This document shows, piece by piece, positions 1 through 11,700 of a DNA stretch of 64,000 nt. The stretch comes from Adenanthera pavonina. Lineage: Eukaryota; Streptophyta; Magnoliopsida; Fabales; Fabaceae. Each line of letters opens with the position of its first letter. The first letter of the stretch is position 1. Made by a program: the position numbers and the translations under genes. The DNA is taken from positions 3,492,001 to 3,556,000 of the forward strand of contig JAIVEN010000013.1 in the NCBI GenBank assembly GCA_026686845.1, read 5' to 3'. Below the pieces are notes generated by a model. It was not told where the DNA came from. It was given only the letters and a program-made list of their open reading frames with translations, and did not search any database.

Positions 1-312
1 GTAGCTATCTCCTGTAGAGGAACTAAATCCGTTGAGAATCGTACCTCTTGAGTCAAAGAACTGTGAAGATCAATATTATGGTATTGCCTCTTCTTGGATT
101 CATTGCTTTCCATAGGCTGCCCCGTTTCCTTTTAGAAGAAAACGAAATCACGATATTTTTTATAACAGACAAAATCTGGGTACGCAAAATGGAAAAATAT
201 TTATTTACAATGCTCACTAATCTACGGCAAGAGAGAGATATACCATGTTAGTTAGATGAGAACCTTCAGTGCTGGTATCCCATAATCCATCTTCCCTGAC
301 TCTTCTTTTCAT
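1..312 (-). CDS. 5' part of an unidentified protein gene, running off the left edge
   Basis: Two consecutive minus-strand segments read as clean coding sequence and join in frame. The first runs from a possible ATG at 312 down to 244 (23 codons) and ends at a good donor (ATG|GTATAT). The second starts at 128 after a TTCTAAAAG acceptor and stays open to base 1, or to a possible donor after base 45. The joined peptide is hydrophilic and rich in K, R, E, S and Q, without any domain I recognise. The frame is also open upstream of the ATG at 312, so an upstream exon is possible. The product is unknown; the call rests on the in-frame splice and coding-like composition only. Confidence 0.45.
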
Positions 313-344
313 AGGATCACTGCCATTCACAGTAACAAAGTCTC

Positions 345-3300
345 AGGTTTATTCTAGAAAAATTGAGCCTGTGAATCTGCAGAAATAGACTGAGAGAAGC
401 CTTCTCAGATGACCATTTGTGGAATGTAGATAAGACAAGTATGGAAAATTTGACCCTTTTATGCAAATCAAACTACTGAGCATAGGACCCTTCGGTAGCA
501 TTATGTGTTTATTTGTATCAAACTGTAGTCCCAAGTGTTTGTAAAATTTCCTTCTTTCTTCCGGTTATCCGGTTTAAGACTACAACTAACATGAAGAGAA
601 GAGATGTAAGTGAAACTCGTGAAATAAAGAAATAACAGAAAATTTTCAGAGTGAAAACCTTTTAGAGCGCTGATGACTTGTAAGTAAAACTGTCGAGTCC
701 ATGAACTTGAATTGCTTGAACTCAGAATCGCGCCACTTTATTTCATGCATATGGTATATTGTCAGAATTGGGTTTCAAATCTTCAAAACTGTCAAAGAAA
801 GCACCAAATCATCATTAAATGCGTCAAATACCACCATCAGATACTGACAAAAAACGGAAGATGCATCCAAAATTCATTAATTCATAGCATTACTCTGCGT
901 ATTCGCTGCAGAAACTACACCATCATAGAATGAGACTTCTCACAGAGACAGTTTTGAAAAGCTGGACCAAATTTGGGGTATGAAATAAAAAAACCAAATG
1001 GGTTACAAGTTCTATCTATTTCAAACCCATAAACACACTCCTGTCCCTTTTTGAACGCGTCAGGTAAATGTTGTAATCAAACCCGAATTGTTCGAAGAGA
1101 ACAATCTATAGCGCTCATAAGATTTCTTTTGCAAAGTAGGATCTTTTGCATTGCATTAAAAGAAGAAATTTAGGTCATAGCTTTTGAAGAAGATGATATG
1201 TCAAAGTAACACTTGGGGATAACAAAAGAGTTAAGAGAGGAAAGGACAAGAAACAGGAAGGCAAACTGAGTTATGTACAAGCAAGAGTATCCTACGCTGT
1301 CATCAACAATAATGCAAACAGTCAAACACATAACGTGCATGTATAAAGGCACACCAACTTTGAAGCTTTTTTGCTGATGGACTTTTTGCATTTGCGTTAA
1401 AAGAAGTAAATTAGTGTTGTTTGAGCTTTAAAAAGCATATGTTTGAAAGAAGATACTTCACCGTTTGGAATGAAAGAAAGTGACAGGATGGGTCGCAGTT
1501 CCTTCCACTCGTGCACTTGCTTTCTTCTCTATTCCATTCAAGAAAGCATGAGAAAGAGCATTTTTTTACCTTTTACATTGGTTAACAATGTACTTGAAGT
1601 CTTAAAAATCTTCCATCTAAAAGTCTAGTCTTATGAAATAAGATGTTTTCTCTTAAGTCATGGAAATTGGTTTTCTTGACCGATGAGGCTTTATTTTCTC
1701 TTGAAATGGTTTTAATTAAACAAGCTTATCGGGTCAATGAAATTGAACTCTACCATTTTAGAAAAGATACCAAATGTTTTCGAGTTTTGCCTGAAACTAA
1801 GTTTTCTTGCTTAAAGATCATATATAGTTGTGCTACTTCACACATACACACACATATATTATTATGTCCCGTATCAAATAACTATTAACACTTAATGATA
1901 ATACTTAGACCTTGAAGTTGACGCCTCTCTTAGATCAAATTGTGAAAATTAATAATTTCATTGATAATCGACCCTGTAGTACATGAAGTGTATGAAATAT
2001 CATGTTTTACATTAATAACTATTGAGCCTTTGTTAGTTTTTTAACCATCACCTCCTGAAAGAAATGATCATTTGTCAGTGACAATTAATTAAAAATTTTA
2101 AAAATGAAAACTTTTACCAGGATCATTATAAAAAAAAACACACAATTAATATTTTTATGAAGTTGATCCCTTAGGTGGATAGAATTGGAGTCCAAATGTT
2201 AAGACAAGAAAGACAAAGCAATTTGATCTACTGATTAGACTGCAAAGTGAGGTGAAACTGTTGGGAGCATTTTTTAACCACCAACTCTGAACAACTGAAT
2301 ATTTAGTCTTGATTTTGGTGAAATTTGGTGGAGAATGGGGGGCCATATATAACATGAGGGAAGAGAGAAAAGAGAAGAGAATGAAAATTAATGGTCACTT
2401 GGGAGGAAAAGAGAAGGCGCACTTGAAGAAAAAGCAAACCTCAAAAGGGCTGAAAGGTGATTGTCAAAGGAAGAACCAATACACATCTTGATATGAAGTG
2501 GCTGCTTTTGGTGGGCTGTCTTTTGTCTAATCTAAACTTGGGATACAACTAATTCTGCATATTCAGGCTTAGTCAATTACTTTGCAAACAAAAAAAGTGA
2601 CTTGCCTTTTCTCATTGGATAAGGTGCTCCACAAACATAAACCATACAAGTCTAAAATGCATACATCCACATAAATACTTTACTCCTTTTTAACAATGAA
2701 TTAATAATATTGTGGTATCCGATTCCATCTTAAAAATTTTATATTACACTAACATATTATTTTGAGGTTATCTCGTGAGTCATAACGTGTTTCAATAATG
2801 TTTAGATGGTATTCAAATCCTTCTATTACAATTAATTTATCCTTATAATTTGATTAAAAGAAAAATAATTCACATTGCATCGAATAGAAGTAACTTAATA
2901 TCTCTTAAAGTAAAGTTTTAAATTCAAGTTTTGTGGATAGATAACAAATCATGTTGTAAGAGTTTTCTCTCATTTAGGATCCAACAATGTTTAAATCTAA
3001 ATTAATCAGTAGTACCAATCATCATAATATTATCATAAAAAAGAATAATGTAACTTATTAGGCACGGTATATTGACCTTACTTCTATGTCATTGTCAGGT
3101 CTAATCTTTTGAACAACAATGCTTTTCATTACTTACCAATTTGTTTATTTATTTTTATTCTGATTTCTTACTTTTAGTTATTATTGTTATACTTTCTCAG
3201 TGACTATTGCTATGAAGCCTTCTGCCTTCATATTTCAACTACTTGCAATAGAAGTTAACCCAACAATGCATCTGGCGACTTCTAACAGACAATATTATGA

Positions 3301-4153
3301 TATTCCATGAAGTGTCTTCTTCTAGTTTGGCAAGAGGGTTAGGGTCATCTTGGAAAAGCAAGCACTTTTATTCTCAATTTCTCATTGACAAACCACAAAA
3401 GATGCTTTAGATTCTCTAACCAAGTCATAAATATAAATTTACCAGGAGAAACTGACAGACATACTTGTGGGTTTATTAATAAAACCAGTATGTGTTTCTA
3501 TAAAATCAGAAGGAACAAAAATTCTACAGACTCCAAAACCTCTGAATGAGTGCAAAACATAGTTATTACTACAAGGAGTTTAGGGTCTCGTATGAAAAAA
3601 TTATTAGAAGGTCAAACAACAAAACAAAAAATGTCAGAAATTTAACGAAGAAAACATATATAATAGAAGGATCTCGAAGTTTGGAACAGTCACAGAAATC
3701 AAATCCACAGACAAGGTTATGGAAGAAATCGTAGTACTGGAGTTTTTTTATGGGTGTCATTAATAGAACCATCCTTCATTATTATATATAAGCAATGCAT
3801 ATTGGGGTTAGTGACATTTTATAAGTTTGTCAGATCGAAGTTTCTTTCAACAAGAAAAAGAAGAAAAAAAAAATAAAACGAATCTTTACGTTGAGATTAG
3901 TGTGAAAGTATAGTCAATGCCAATGATAAGAGCCTAGAACAGCATCTTCTGCTATTTGAGCATTTAAAATAGATAATATTAAGAATAGTATTTTAATAAA
4001 TATCAGTTATTTGCCCAGGGGCAGGCTATAACAAGATAAAAATGTGTTTTTTCATTGTGAATTGCAATTTGCGATGAACGAGATAGTGACATTGACATAT
4101 CTAGATTGAGCACTTTGAGAATCACCTTCTTCCGAAGCTACTCTGCTTCCTCT
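345..4153. other. noncoding stretch upstream of the left-edge gene
   Basis: Only short chance ORFs with no recognisable domain are present. The part nearest the left-edge gene probably holds its 5' UTR and promoter. A purine-rich tract lies at about 2350-2480 beside a TATATAA-like motif at 2345-2351. The rest is AT-rich intergenic sequence with no gene that I can support. Confidence 0.4.
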
Positions 4154-4155
4154 TA

Positions 4156-4418
4156 CTACCTCTTATTCTTAATATAAGACCATTTTACTGAATCATGTGG
4201 ATTAATAATTGAAATTAAAACTAATTAACTACCTCAACTTCTCCAAAAATTTCAATATTTTTCCAATACTACCTTTATTTAATCTCTTTCTCTTTCTCTT
4301 TGGATACATTAAATAGGAGTATTTTTTGGAAATGTATAATAAATACTACCTTATATATTGTAAATGATCTTATACTTAGAACCGGAACAAAAGATTCTAT
4401 ATATAGGACCGGAGGGAG
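4156..4418. mobile_element. Stowaway-like MITE, 263 bp
   Basis: The element is bounded by TA dinucleotides. Its right end carries GGAGGGAG, the inverted form of the CTCCCTCC terminus typical of Stowaway-like elements, and the left end (CTACCTCTTATTC...) is a diverged inverted match. It has no coding capacity. The assignment rests on the termini, the TA duplication and the size; the left TIR is degraded. Confidence 0.5.
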
Positions 4419-7148
4419 TACTATTTTTTTTGTGGACAGGAACACATTTAGAAATAAGTAACAATTTTCATATGAAGTGTTAAACTATTGGATCACTCAC
4501 AGCAATTGATGGGAAGAACTTCGTCTTAGCTACATAGGACTTTTATCAACTACTAACAAAATAAGGAACAACTACATTATGATCAAAATTTGACGAAATT
4601 TATATGATATAAAATTTTAAGAAAGTTAATATCACTTTTTTTTTTAAAAAAAGATTACTGCTAAAATTATTTAAAACTGTAACTTTTATAAAAATCAAGA
4701 ATAATTTCTTAAAAATATCATAGTAAATTTTTTAAATATGATAATACTTGTTATCTTCAAAATAATTATAGTTTTCAAGATTTTTAATATAATTTATATC
4801 AAAATTAATTTTTTTCCTATTAGACTCACGAAACTAGACAAAATTACCTAACATGAGTAATAGTCCAAAATCCCTACATTTTAACCTATACACCCATATA
4901 TATTCACTTTTCATTGATATGGGATATAAGAACTCCATTTGTCCCCATGAAGTATGAAAAATGTAAGTCATTATGTAAATATTAAATATTTATTTTCATG
5001 TTTACTATTTATTAAATAATTATGATAGAGAGAGAATAAGAAAGATATAATTAAGATAATTCATAATTTAATGAAAGTAATATTAAAAAGTTACAGAAGT
5101 TCAAGATTTAAATTATTTTTAACTATTTTTTTTATCTAAGTAAATTAATTAAAAATGAATTATAATAGAAAATATAAAGAGTAAATTTCAAACCTAAAAA
5201 AAGAGTGATTAGCGAGGACCAGTTGGAGGGAAAAATTACTTCAATTACTAATTAGGGTTCCAAACATTGTGTAAAAATGATTCTGCTCCCCCCAACACAA
5301 ATAAACGGTAGAATGTGCTTTATAGTCCTGGTTTATTTGACATATTGATTTTTCCTTTAATAATTTTCAATGGTGCAATTGATTTTCCTTTCATCATTTT
5401 CGTTGGGAATGTGGAGCTTCCTATTATCGCTTTGTTTAGCTCAAACCGGAAAACTGTGTTAAAAGTCTTGCGAAAACATCATTTTGTCAAGTAAATTATT
5501 CGAATCTCAAACGAATCTTATCAAATTCCTCTCCAAACACAGCCACTAAAACAACACTCAAGGTTACTAAAATCTATCCGAACAAATTTAACCCGTATCA
5601 ATCGGAATCTGGTATTACTACTGTATATTGGGTGGTTTGTGATAAACTACCCCTGCATAGTTATGGATGAGTTCAGATTTTGACGACAAAGGGATAATTT
5701 GAAACAATGGAGCAAACTTAACGATCCATAAAAAGATGGACGTGGGTACACAACTTACAAACAAATTATGTAATCGCCTGTGTAACTATACACAAAATTA
5801 AATTACACATTACTTCCCAATAGAAGCAGACAACACTTGTACACAGGTCACCCAATAAATATTCGCCGCCTCAGATTAGTGAAATGAGTATAATGTATTA
5901 CCCATTGAATCAAACAGAACACTGATACAAGATTCCTCATTCTCTTCCAAAGACCTTGTGTGGAAGAGAAATAAGGAAAACAAAATATTCAACATAAAAC
6001 ATGCTTTCCGCAAATTATACAGTTCAGGGCTATATGATGATAACCCTTTCGCATAAGATTGCGTCCTAAGGCACAGCAATACAACTTATTAAATCATGCA
6101 CAACTAAACACAACTAATTAAAACAAAACTAACAGTAATTTTTTTAATAGACCCAGTTAGCAAAAGATAAATAAACTGAAAACTAACCATACCTTACGTT
6201 CCTACATGTCTCGTAATAATTAGTTCGGTCTGCATATTCTATGTAGAGGCAGAGACTTGGAATCTTCTGTACTAATAACTGCAACTGAGTTTACACATGT
6301 TAAGGCCAATTGTGCAGTTACGATGAGCCCATCCATAACTCACCAATTTTGCCGTTAGGGATAGGCGGGTTGCTTGTTGAGAACCAAACTCTTCCCACAT
6401 AACATGCAAGTCCTAATGTCATCATTGAGAAGTTTATGACCCCTCTAGAATCACTAAAAGGAGAAGCTTCCCTCCCCAACTTGCATCAGCATCAACTGCG
6501 TCCAAATGCTAAAACAGACGTTAAGGGAAAAATAAAAACTCACACCTCTGTACAAGACTCATCTAATAAGTAATTCCATTACTCTGTATATGCTCACTAG
6601 GCGAGGCAAAGGACAGTGGAAGTGAACAAGAGAATGCATTGCAGTTGACATGATTTGTTCAGTAAAGCCAGTATTACTTTGCCAAGACAAGGAAGAAACA
6701 GGCAAACTATCTTTGGTCATAAAATTTAAAATTTCAGCAATTCAAAGCAAGAGCAGAGAAGTCCCCAAAAGAAAATACTAATGGATTCATAAGAAAGTGG
6801 CACCAAATAAAATGAGTGAAGTGAAAACCAACGGAGTGAACTAGTTTAACAAGAACCCTGGAGATTGCGCTCAAGGGTGCTGGAGTCGTCACAAATAGAA
6901 GGTTTACATTTCTATTAGCCAAATGTGCCCAAAAGGCTATATATACATCGCTAAGATTTGGCACCAAGACAAGAAAGATAGGAATAAATAATTTTGAATT
7001 TTTTTCTGAATATATCTCAGCAAAGAAATACCCAAAGATATAAAGCTAAATAAACTAATTGCGGGATATCCAAAATGATTGATTCCATCAAAGGCAAGCA
7101 ATTTTGTTAGACCTGTACACTTGTATTTATATAAGGTCTCCTTCAGAG
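4419..7148. other. AT-rich intergenic sequence and 3' flank of the ARI gene
   Basis: From 4420 to about 5900 the sequence is strongly AT-rich and has no supported ORF. The stretch just left of 7149 lies downstream of the ARI stop codon and presumably includes its 3' UTR. No exon-like open segment with splice sites could be found in it. Confidence 0.4.
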
Positions 7149-10100
7149 TCAATTTCTGTCTAGAACCTCTGCCGGCAAGTTTAGGTCAAAAAGGACACCT
7201 GCACCTTCTTTCCTAGCACGCTTATGAGAAGGACATCCACTCTCATCTGAACTCCCAGACCCAGAGGGCCGATCAAGTTCTGCTGTTCCACCTACGCTTG
7301 CACAGACACAAGAATCATTTTCAGTACCATTTCAGATGAATAACCACAAAGCCAAACTGTAGGAAACTAACAGCAGAAAGCATTTATTATTCAATATTAT
7401 TTAAAATTACTACAAAAATAAATCAACACCAGATTTTGTACTACAGTTCTTCCCAAGTAAACCGAAAGAAATCAATAAATAATATCTTTTTGGTCAACAA
7501 TAATATTATGCAACATAAATTATGAGTTGAGAGCCTAAATAAGCACTAAAAGCCTAATGTTTATTCATTTGTGAAATTATTACTTAGTATTTAAAATATA
7601 TTTTCCTAGAAGCAAAGCCAACTTTACAATTTTCTTAAAAAAATGAAAAGGGGGAAAAAGATTACTCCATTGAAGGCAAGCAAAACAAAACCAAAACTAA
7701 CTTGTTATCCAAACCATATAATCCTGCCCCAGACATTGCAAATTTATACTTGAATTTACACGCAAGTACAATGAAACTACACAAAATAGACGTTTCAATT
7801 TGACAGTAAGGCACAGTTACTAAGAATCCATGGTAGACACAAAGGGATAGCATGCACTACTTAATTAAAAAAGACTATTGAATCAATAATATTGATACAA
7901 GACAGTTCAATAACTCCATCTTTCTATAAACAGCAATTAAAAAAACAAAACAATAAAACCATTAGAAACTAATGGAACTATAATTTCTCTTCAGATTGAT
8001 TATTAAAAAAGGTGTCAAAAAGGGCAATGGAAAAAGTCCTTCACAGTTTACAAGTCAAACAAAAACCCACGTGATGTGAGACAAAGTAGGGAAAAGAAGA
8101 AATGGGGAGGGAGAAAGAAGAAACTGGGAGAAGTAGAGAGAAAGGAGGGAGAATCAGAGTGAAACTAAGGGAGAAGAAGAAATGAGGGGGAGAGATAGCC
8201 GGTAAATACTCTGGATATTATTCAATTAATAAAAATGTCTAACAATTGAAAAAACCTAGGGCTATTTATAGAGCCCTAAGTACAATTATTTAAAATAATA
8301 ATAATCTAAACTAATCCTAGATAAAATCAGATAAAGCCTTGTCCCTATTTATTTTAAACCTAGATAAGATAAAAGAAAGATAAGCTAAATCCTAATTGAA
8401 AATAAATAAAAATCCTAACTTTTTAACATAAAGATAATCAATAAATCATAAATAAGCGTAATTAAATTCTAGAATTTCCTCTGCCTATCAAAAGTCTTCC
8501 ATTCTCCATCACCATGGCAAACATTTACCAGTATTATTGGCTTTATAGTTCCAACAGGCTGAAAGTTCTGATGCCCTCTCTATGCCCTTTGACTTGTATG
8601 GAGCAATACTGTGAATGCCCAATTGAAGAGAACCCAATAAATCATTCTCGATGCAATCATACCTGCATAAATAATCAGAAATTCACAATCATCAAGATCA
8701 TAAAACAGATGTATGAAAAGATTCTTTAAATAATCACTCACATTTTCTGGCACAGATTATCAATAATGGTTGACAGGTTAATGACTTGAATCCTTATCTC
8801 CATAACTTTATCATCTGTAAACTGGTCAAAGGGTTCCTCCAGAATTTTGGAGAGCTTTTCAACATTTGCCTCAAGCTGCTGCTGCTGATCCTCAAATAAG
8901 TGTTGTTTTATTTCCCTTTGCTCTTCTGACATTTCATCCTTAAAGAGCTCATCTCCAAACATATAGAATGCAAATGGATATGAATATGATAGGACCCGCC
9001 TAGATCTGAAAAGTCTGGAGAGTCCATTATTTACCCAGCTATAATCTCTAAGCGTAGAATCCCTCTCCTCTGAAATAGCAACCTTGCCTTGTATAGTCTC
9101 TTTCAATTTACTTTCAAGCTTAAAGGAGTCTGTGTGAGCTTTATAGCGATTATGATAATGCATATATCGATATAGATCTCGCTTTGCCCGTTCAGCTGTT
9201 TTCTCTAGCTGTTTGTAGCGACCACAGCTATGACCAGCTATACTTGACCAAGTATGCTCTCGCCCAGTGGCTCCACCACACAGCCAACTGCACCAAAAAG
9301 GGGGGAAATTTTGTGAAAACATGACTTATATAATTATCATTCTCAATCATTATTACCATTCTAAATATTTCTAAATGATTGAAATTGCATGTTAAATGAC
9401 AAACTACAAAGAAGGAGGAAGATGACAGGTTACGCAGATGCTTACCAAAATGCTTGACCACAAATACAGCTAACCAAGTTGCAACCACCATTCTTCTCCA
9501 CTGGTTTGTGGCATTTTGGACAAGGTTTTGTGTGAACCGCTATCCAATTAACAGTTTCTGATTCGTCTCGGCACTTCTTTGACCAGAGCTCCCACATTAG
9601 ACAAGAACAAGGGGAATGCGTCTCTGACAAGCAACTAAAACAAAACTGTAGACCACATGAACATTCTACCTCACATAGTTCATCATCCTCAAGACGTATT
9701 GCATTCCCACAATGAGGAGTACTGGGGCACCATTTGACTCTTTTATTGTCTTCAATGTAGGATTCAAGAAGATACCGATCAAATTTCTCTGCCATATCAG
9801 GGTGCTGTTTACTGACTAGATTTCTCACAACAGCTTCATCACAAATAGCATTACATTTATGTGCCATGCACCTAATGCGTCTACTTTGACCCTCATTTAT
9901 CTTGACAATAAAGTGTGCTGTCCAACCTGTAAAAGTAGACATAAACATGAAAAACACCTAAAAATGAAATTTGTATGACTTTCCATTGTTTTGCAAAGTG
10001 ATAATAAATAAAAAAGAAAAATTTTCTGATAATGCCTTTAATACTGTCTTAAAAGTCTAGCAAGTTCAACAGCTAAATAATTATAAGAATAATATCAAAA

Positions 10101-11447
10101 GGTTGATACAGAACCTAAATTAAATGCACCATCATCCTTGAGATCCACGTAACAGCCAATAATATTGTTTAAAAGCTAAAGATTTTTAAAGGTGCAATAC
10201 ACAAACAAAACACACACACACACACACACACACTCACAGTTGTTGCAAAAACAGTGCCCACAGTCCATTCTTGTTGCTTCATGACTGGGAACATCCTCTA
10301 TGCAGATTTCACACATGACCGAAGAGGGAACTGATGGGTCAGGATCACACTGTTCATCCACACTAACACCAGCTTCAGCAAACAAGGCAGCTTTTCCCTT
10401 GTCTACGTACACAGCAAACAACTTCTCCACATCCCAACGATGATAAATAAGCAGAGTACGTGCATGGTGCTCTCTCAATGATAGCATTTCCATTACTCGG
10501 CGCAAATCTTCTTTCTACATGAATGTGCATCAAGAACTCTAAGTAAAACCTAAAAGTAAAATCTATCTGAATAATAAATTTTGTAGCAATTCAGTTGTTT
10601 AGTGGTTTTCCTTTTGTTTTGTCTTACCTGTGCAGCTAGAAGTGATTCCCTTGTAATCACCTGAAACCAGCATAGTATTTGAAAAAAAAAACAACATCAG
10701 CACAAGAAAATACATAAAGAATCCACCTTTATATGACAGTCGATAATAAAATATAGTTCTATTTCATCAGTCACCCTACAGCTAGTATGATATAATTAAG
10801 TTAATCACACAAACGGGGATTCCCATCAGACTGAAACATTTCATTGTGCACAGCTGCCACGTAAAAATCAACACCAAATCACAAATGCAACAAATTCAAT
10901 GCCACAATACTCAGTTTCCAGCGCTCTCATAGTCCAAAGATTAATCCAGGTATCATTTGTGCCCCAGGAAAAAGTTCTGAATCGCAGTACCAGTAGATTC
11001 GAAGGAAAAAGAAATTTTTTTAGCTATGGCACTTTCTAAATTCCAGCCGTAGACAAACTATTATTAAAAAACTCAGATAATGTACTTCACAAATATAACA
11101 AACAATTCGCAAACTAGATAAACAAGAGGCGCCCGAGAAATAGGAACCTCGGTTCAAATGAACAAAACAGTAAAAATAACATGTAAGTTATCACCCAAAA
11201 CAAACCAGAACCCATCGAGAAACGTTTAAAAAAAAACAGAAAAACGATTGAAAAAAATGAACAATAATCAGATTCTCTGTCTACTACTCCAAAGAAAACA
11301 AAAAATTCGATCAACGTAATCGAATACCCGAGTTGTGGGACCCTTGGAAGTGACTAAAGGAATATCGGGTTCGTCGTTTTCGAAGCCTTCGACGGAGCCC
11401 TGATCGGAGTAATTATAATCGTCATCGCTGCTCAAATAGTCGTCCAT
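7149..11447 (-). CDS. ARI: ARIADNE-type RBR E3 ubiquitin-protein ligase (7 exons, 577 aa)
   Basis: RING1-IBR-RING2 ligases take ubiquitin from an E2 onto a RING2 cysteine before passing it to the substrate. Exons in coding order are 11447-11328, 10660-10628, 10514-10238, 9926-9446, 9287-8742, 8662-8529 and 7291-7149; all junctions have GT..AG borders and sum to 578 codons. The N-terminus is acidic (MDDYLSSDDD). RING1 starts near residue 119 (CEIC...CGHCFCNNC), the IBR follows (WCPSTPHCGNA, CSCGLQFCFSC), and RING2 (CPKCHKPVEKNGGCNLVSC) keeps the catalytic Cys near residue 292. A long helical Ariadne domain follows. The C-terminus (FDLNLPAEVLD) resembles the Arabidopsis ARI1-3 subgroup. An in-frame ATG three codons upstream (11456) is an alternative start. 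Length is normal for plant ARI proteins. No frame damage is seen. Confidence 0.95.
8040..8500. other. possible transposon fragment inside ARI intron 6
   Basis: The 1.2-kb intron between exons 6 and 7 contains a long purine-rich tract (about 8085-8200). It is followed by AT-rich sequence with a TTTATAGAGCCC motif of the kind often seen in inverted LTR fragments in plant introns. I see no clear termini or coding remnant, so this is only a suspicion. Confidence 0.2.
10209..10233. repeat. (CA)n microsatellite abutting the ARI intron 3 donor
   Basis: About a dozen CA units. On the gene's strand the intron opens GTGAGT and runs directly into (GT)n, so the repeat starts within the donor consensus of the RING1 exon. 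Confidence 0.95.
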
Positions 11448-11700
11448 CCCCCACAAACAAATTGGATAGCAAAGATTATGGAACTAACGTAAAACGGTAA
11501 AATTAATGGGTTTTGGGATAGTGATACGTTTGAATCGACAACGAATCAATCGAATCGGGTCGTCGGAGTAAATGAAGAATAGGGAATTCGGAGGAGGGTG
11601 GTGGCGATGAGATTAAAGAGAGCGTGTAGAGGAGAAGTAGCCCACAAAAGCAACCCAGAAGAGTAATTTGGGTGATTGGGGAAGAAAAAGGGGTATGGTA
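11448..11700 (-). promoter_or_regulatory. presumed 5' UTR and proximal promoter of the ARI gene
   Basis: This is the region directly upstream of the ARI start codon. It is less AT-rich than its surroundings, and the ORF-free sequence before 11700 fits a leader plus core promoter. No convincing TATA box was identified, so the boundary is a guess. Confidence 0.3.

Noticed and set aside
2155..2491. Short ORFs on both strands near a TATATAA motif
   Set aside because: Low-complexity purine-rich sequence without domain similarity; more likely leader or promoter DNA.
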